NCBI GenBank assembly: GCA_902773415.1
Contig: CACYEE010000078.1
Span: 1-5,805 of the forward strand
Direction of reading: 5' to 3'
Origin: an uncultured Actinomyces sp.
GTDB taxonomy: Bacteria > Actinomycetota > Actinomycetes > Actinomycetales > Actinomycetaceae
Length of the DNA: 5,805 nucleotides
Positions 4,990 through 5,805 of the stretch are shown here, in pieces. A program made the translations under genes and the position numbers. Below the pieces are notes generated by a model. That model was not told the DNA's origin, made no database searches, and was given only the letters and a program-made list of their open reading frames with translations. The number at the start of each line of letters is the position of its first letter. Within the stretch, counting starts at the first letter, position 1.

Positions 4990-5562
4990 GTGAAGACTTC
5001 GTCCCGGTTCACCATGTCGGTCCATCTCCTCGTATGCGTCGACCGCTTCGCGGACCTGAAGGCCACGAGCGATTTCATCGCTTCGAGCATCGGAACGAAC
5101 CCGGTCATCGTGCGCAAGCTTCTTGGCCAGCTCAAGGCCGCCGGACTGGTCGACGTCGCACGCGGTTCCGGCGGCGCGAGCCTGGCGCGGGAGGCGGGAG
5201 CGATAACGCTGCTTGACGTCTTCGAAGCCGTCGAGGGCAGCGCAGGCGAGCTGTTTCGTTTTCATGAACACCCGAACGAGCTATGCCCGGTGGGGCGAAA
5301 CATTCATGCCGTGATGGATGGGCGCCTTGCGGCGGCGGAAAAAGCCTTTGAAAGGGAACTGAGGGCGACGACAATCGAGGACGTTTCGCGCGACATTGGC
5401 TCGCTGATCGAACGTCAAGACGATAAATGCAGATCGTCACAAATCAGTTGTAACTATAGCGATTACAACCATGCCCGCCTTAGGATTCAGACAGCGGAAA
5501 ACCTTCCGCCAACCGGACCGCCGAACCATGCCGACGGCCCGCAACCAGGAGGAACACCATGA
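4990..5562 (+). CDS. Rrf2-family (YwnA-like) transcriptional regulator with C-terminal run-on
   Basis: The start is GTG at 4990, with AAAAGGAGG 4 nt upstream. Residues 1-140 are a full Rrf2 protein: MKTSSRFTMSVHLL, the HTH DLKATSDFIASSIGTNPVIVRKLLGQLKAAG (22-52), a wing with RGSGGASLAR (58-67), ITLLDVFEAVEG (72-83), then GELFRFHEH and CPVGRNIHAVMD (99-110). Cys99 is the residue conserved in the YwnA-like branch. There is no C-x2-C-x3-C-type cluster as in IscR/NsrR, so an FeS cofactor is not indicated. The open frame continues about 50 residues beyond the domain to 190, ending ATGA-overlapped with the cupin. This extension has a different composition, crosses a palindrome and a hairpin, and is Pro/Gly-rich at its end, so it may be run-on rather than selected protein. 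Regulation of the adjacent cupin and of itself is likely by position. Confidence 0.85.
   Translation: MKTSSRFTMSVHLLVCVDRFADLKATSDFIASSIGTNPVIVRKLLGQLKAAGLVDVARGSGGASLAREAGAITLLDVFEAVEGSAGELFRFHEHPNELCPVGRNIHAVMDGRLAAAEKAFERELRATTIEDVSRDIGSLIERQDDKCRSSQISCNYSDYNHARLRIQTAENLPPTGPPNHADGPQPGGTP
5447..5469. promoter_or_regulatory. Perfect palindrome GTTGTAA-N9-TTACAAC, candidate operator upstream of the cupin
   Basis: Two 7-bp arms are exact reverse complements about a 9-nt spacer. The site is AT-rich in a GC-rich setting and contains TATAGC, a possible -10 word. It starts 112 nt before the cupin ATG and lies within the 3' part of the Rrf2 reading frame (codons 153-160). The size and symmetry fit a winged-helix dimer. 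Its position suggests control of the cupin by the Rrf2 protein; the nearby HxlR protein is the alternative. Confidence 0.55.
5494..5509. repeat. Perfect 6-bp stem-loop ahead of the cupin gene
   Basis: GCGGAA-aacc-TTCCGC is a perfect stem with a four-base loop, 38 nt before the cupin ribosome site. No T-run follows, so it is not a standard terminator. It may stabilise or structure the cupin leader, or partly end Rrf2 transcription. Confidence 0.4.
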
Positions 5563-5805
5563 CGAACTTTTCCATGACCCACGTCGGCGACGAGCCGCGC
5601 ACCGAGCTCCACGACACCCTCGGCCTGACCGGAGCTGAAATCTCGATCAACAACCTGCCCGCAGGAGGCGCCGTCCCCTTCGTCCACATGCACAAGCAGA
5701 ACGAGGAGATCTACGTCGTCCTCGCAGGCAGGGGCAGCGCGACGATTGACGGCGAGACCATCGAACTCAAGGCCGGCGACTGGGTTCGCATCGCCCCCGA
5801 AGGCA
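5559..5805 (+). CDS. Small cupin-domain protein, 3' end outside window
   Basis: The ATG at 5559 has AGGAGG 6 nt upstream and overlaps the Rrf2 stop as ATGA. The first 82 residues are present and start MTNFSMTHVGDEPRTEL. Cupin motif 1 is clear: GGAVPFVHMHKQNEEIYVVLAGRG (37-60), giving metal ligands His44, His46 and Glu50 or Glu51 in the G-x5-H-x-H-x3,4-E-x6-G pattern. It is followed by ATIDGETIELKAGDWVRIAPEG, the strand leading to motif 2, whose His is beyond the window. Single-domain cupins of this type bind a divalent metal; their activity cannot be told from the fold. Pairing with a YwnA-like Rrf2 regulator suggests a stress- or metabolite-responsive unit, which is inference. Confidence 0.88.
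   Translation, partial: MTNFSMTHVGDEPRTELHDTLGLTGAEISINNLPAGGAVPFVHMHKQNEEIYVVLAGRGSATIDGETIELKAGDWVRIAPEG

Noticed and set aside
1..5805. tRNA, rRNA, transposase or integrase genes
   Set aside because: No tRNA-like arms, rRNA sequence, DDE or tyrosine-recombinase motifs were seen on either strand.

Overview
The window is GC-rich bacterial DNA with strong G/C third-position bias, strong purine-rich Shine-Dalgarno sites (AAGGAGG, GGAGG), some GTG starts and tightly overlapping genes. This fits a high-GC Gram-positive. The gene families (DUF4256, an old-yellow-enzyme ene-reductase, MIF-like tautomerase, HxlR, and a YwnA-like Rrf2 next to a cupin) suggest Coriobacteriia/Eggerthellales. That is an impression from gene content, not a phylogenetic result.

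Layout. (1) At 1-339 (-) lies the 5' two thirds or so of a DUF4256 gene, cut by the window edge and broken by an in-frame TAG where the family has Glu (GGEPD). (2) Positions 340-526 are non-coding and hold one copy of a short repeat. (3) Positions 527-4134 (-) form a four-gene operon with almost no spacing. Its order is FMN ene-reductase, alpha/beta hydrolase, MIF-type tautomerase, then a thioredoxin-fold DsbA/FrnE/SpxH-like protein without its CxxC cysteines. The junctions are TGATG, TGA-C-ATG and GTGA, all typical of translational coupling. (4) Positions 4138-4370 are a divergent regulatory region with an AT-rich inverted repeat. (5) Positions 4371-4730 (+) encode an HxlR-family regulator with an N-terminal Cys, the natural candidate regulator of the operon. 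(6) Positions 4731-4989 are non-coding, with two more copies of the repeat and an 11-bp inverted repeat. (7) Positions 4990-5562 (+) encode an Rrf2/YwnA-like regulator with an unusual C-terminal run-on. (8) From 5559 a cupin gene begins and leaves the window.

How the genes may work together. An ene-reductase, a serine hydrolase, a tautomerase and a thioredoxin-fold protein under a Cys-containing HxlR regulator look like a small inducible module for handling an electrophile. The substrate could be an unsaturated carbonyl compound, lactone, quinone or diet/host-derived enone; it cannot be read from the sequence. In the second unit, a perfect GTTGTAA-N9-TTACAAC palindrome lies just upstream of the cupin, inside the 3' end of the Rrf2 reading frame. 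It is a good candidate operator for one of the two local regulators.
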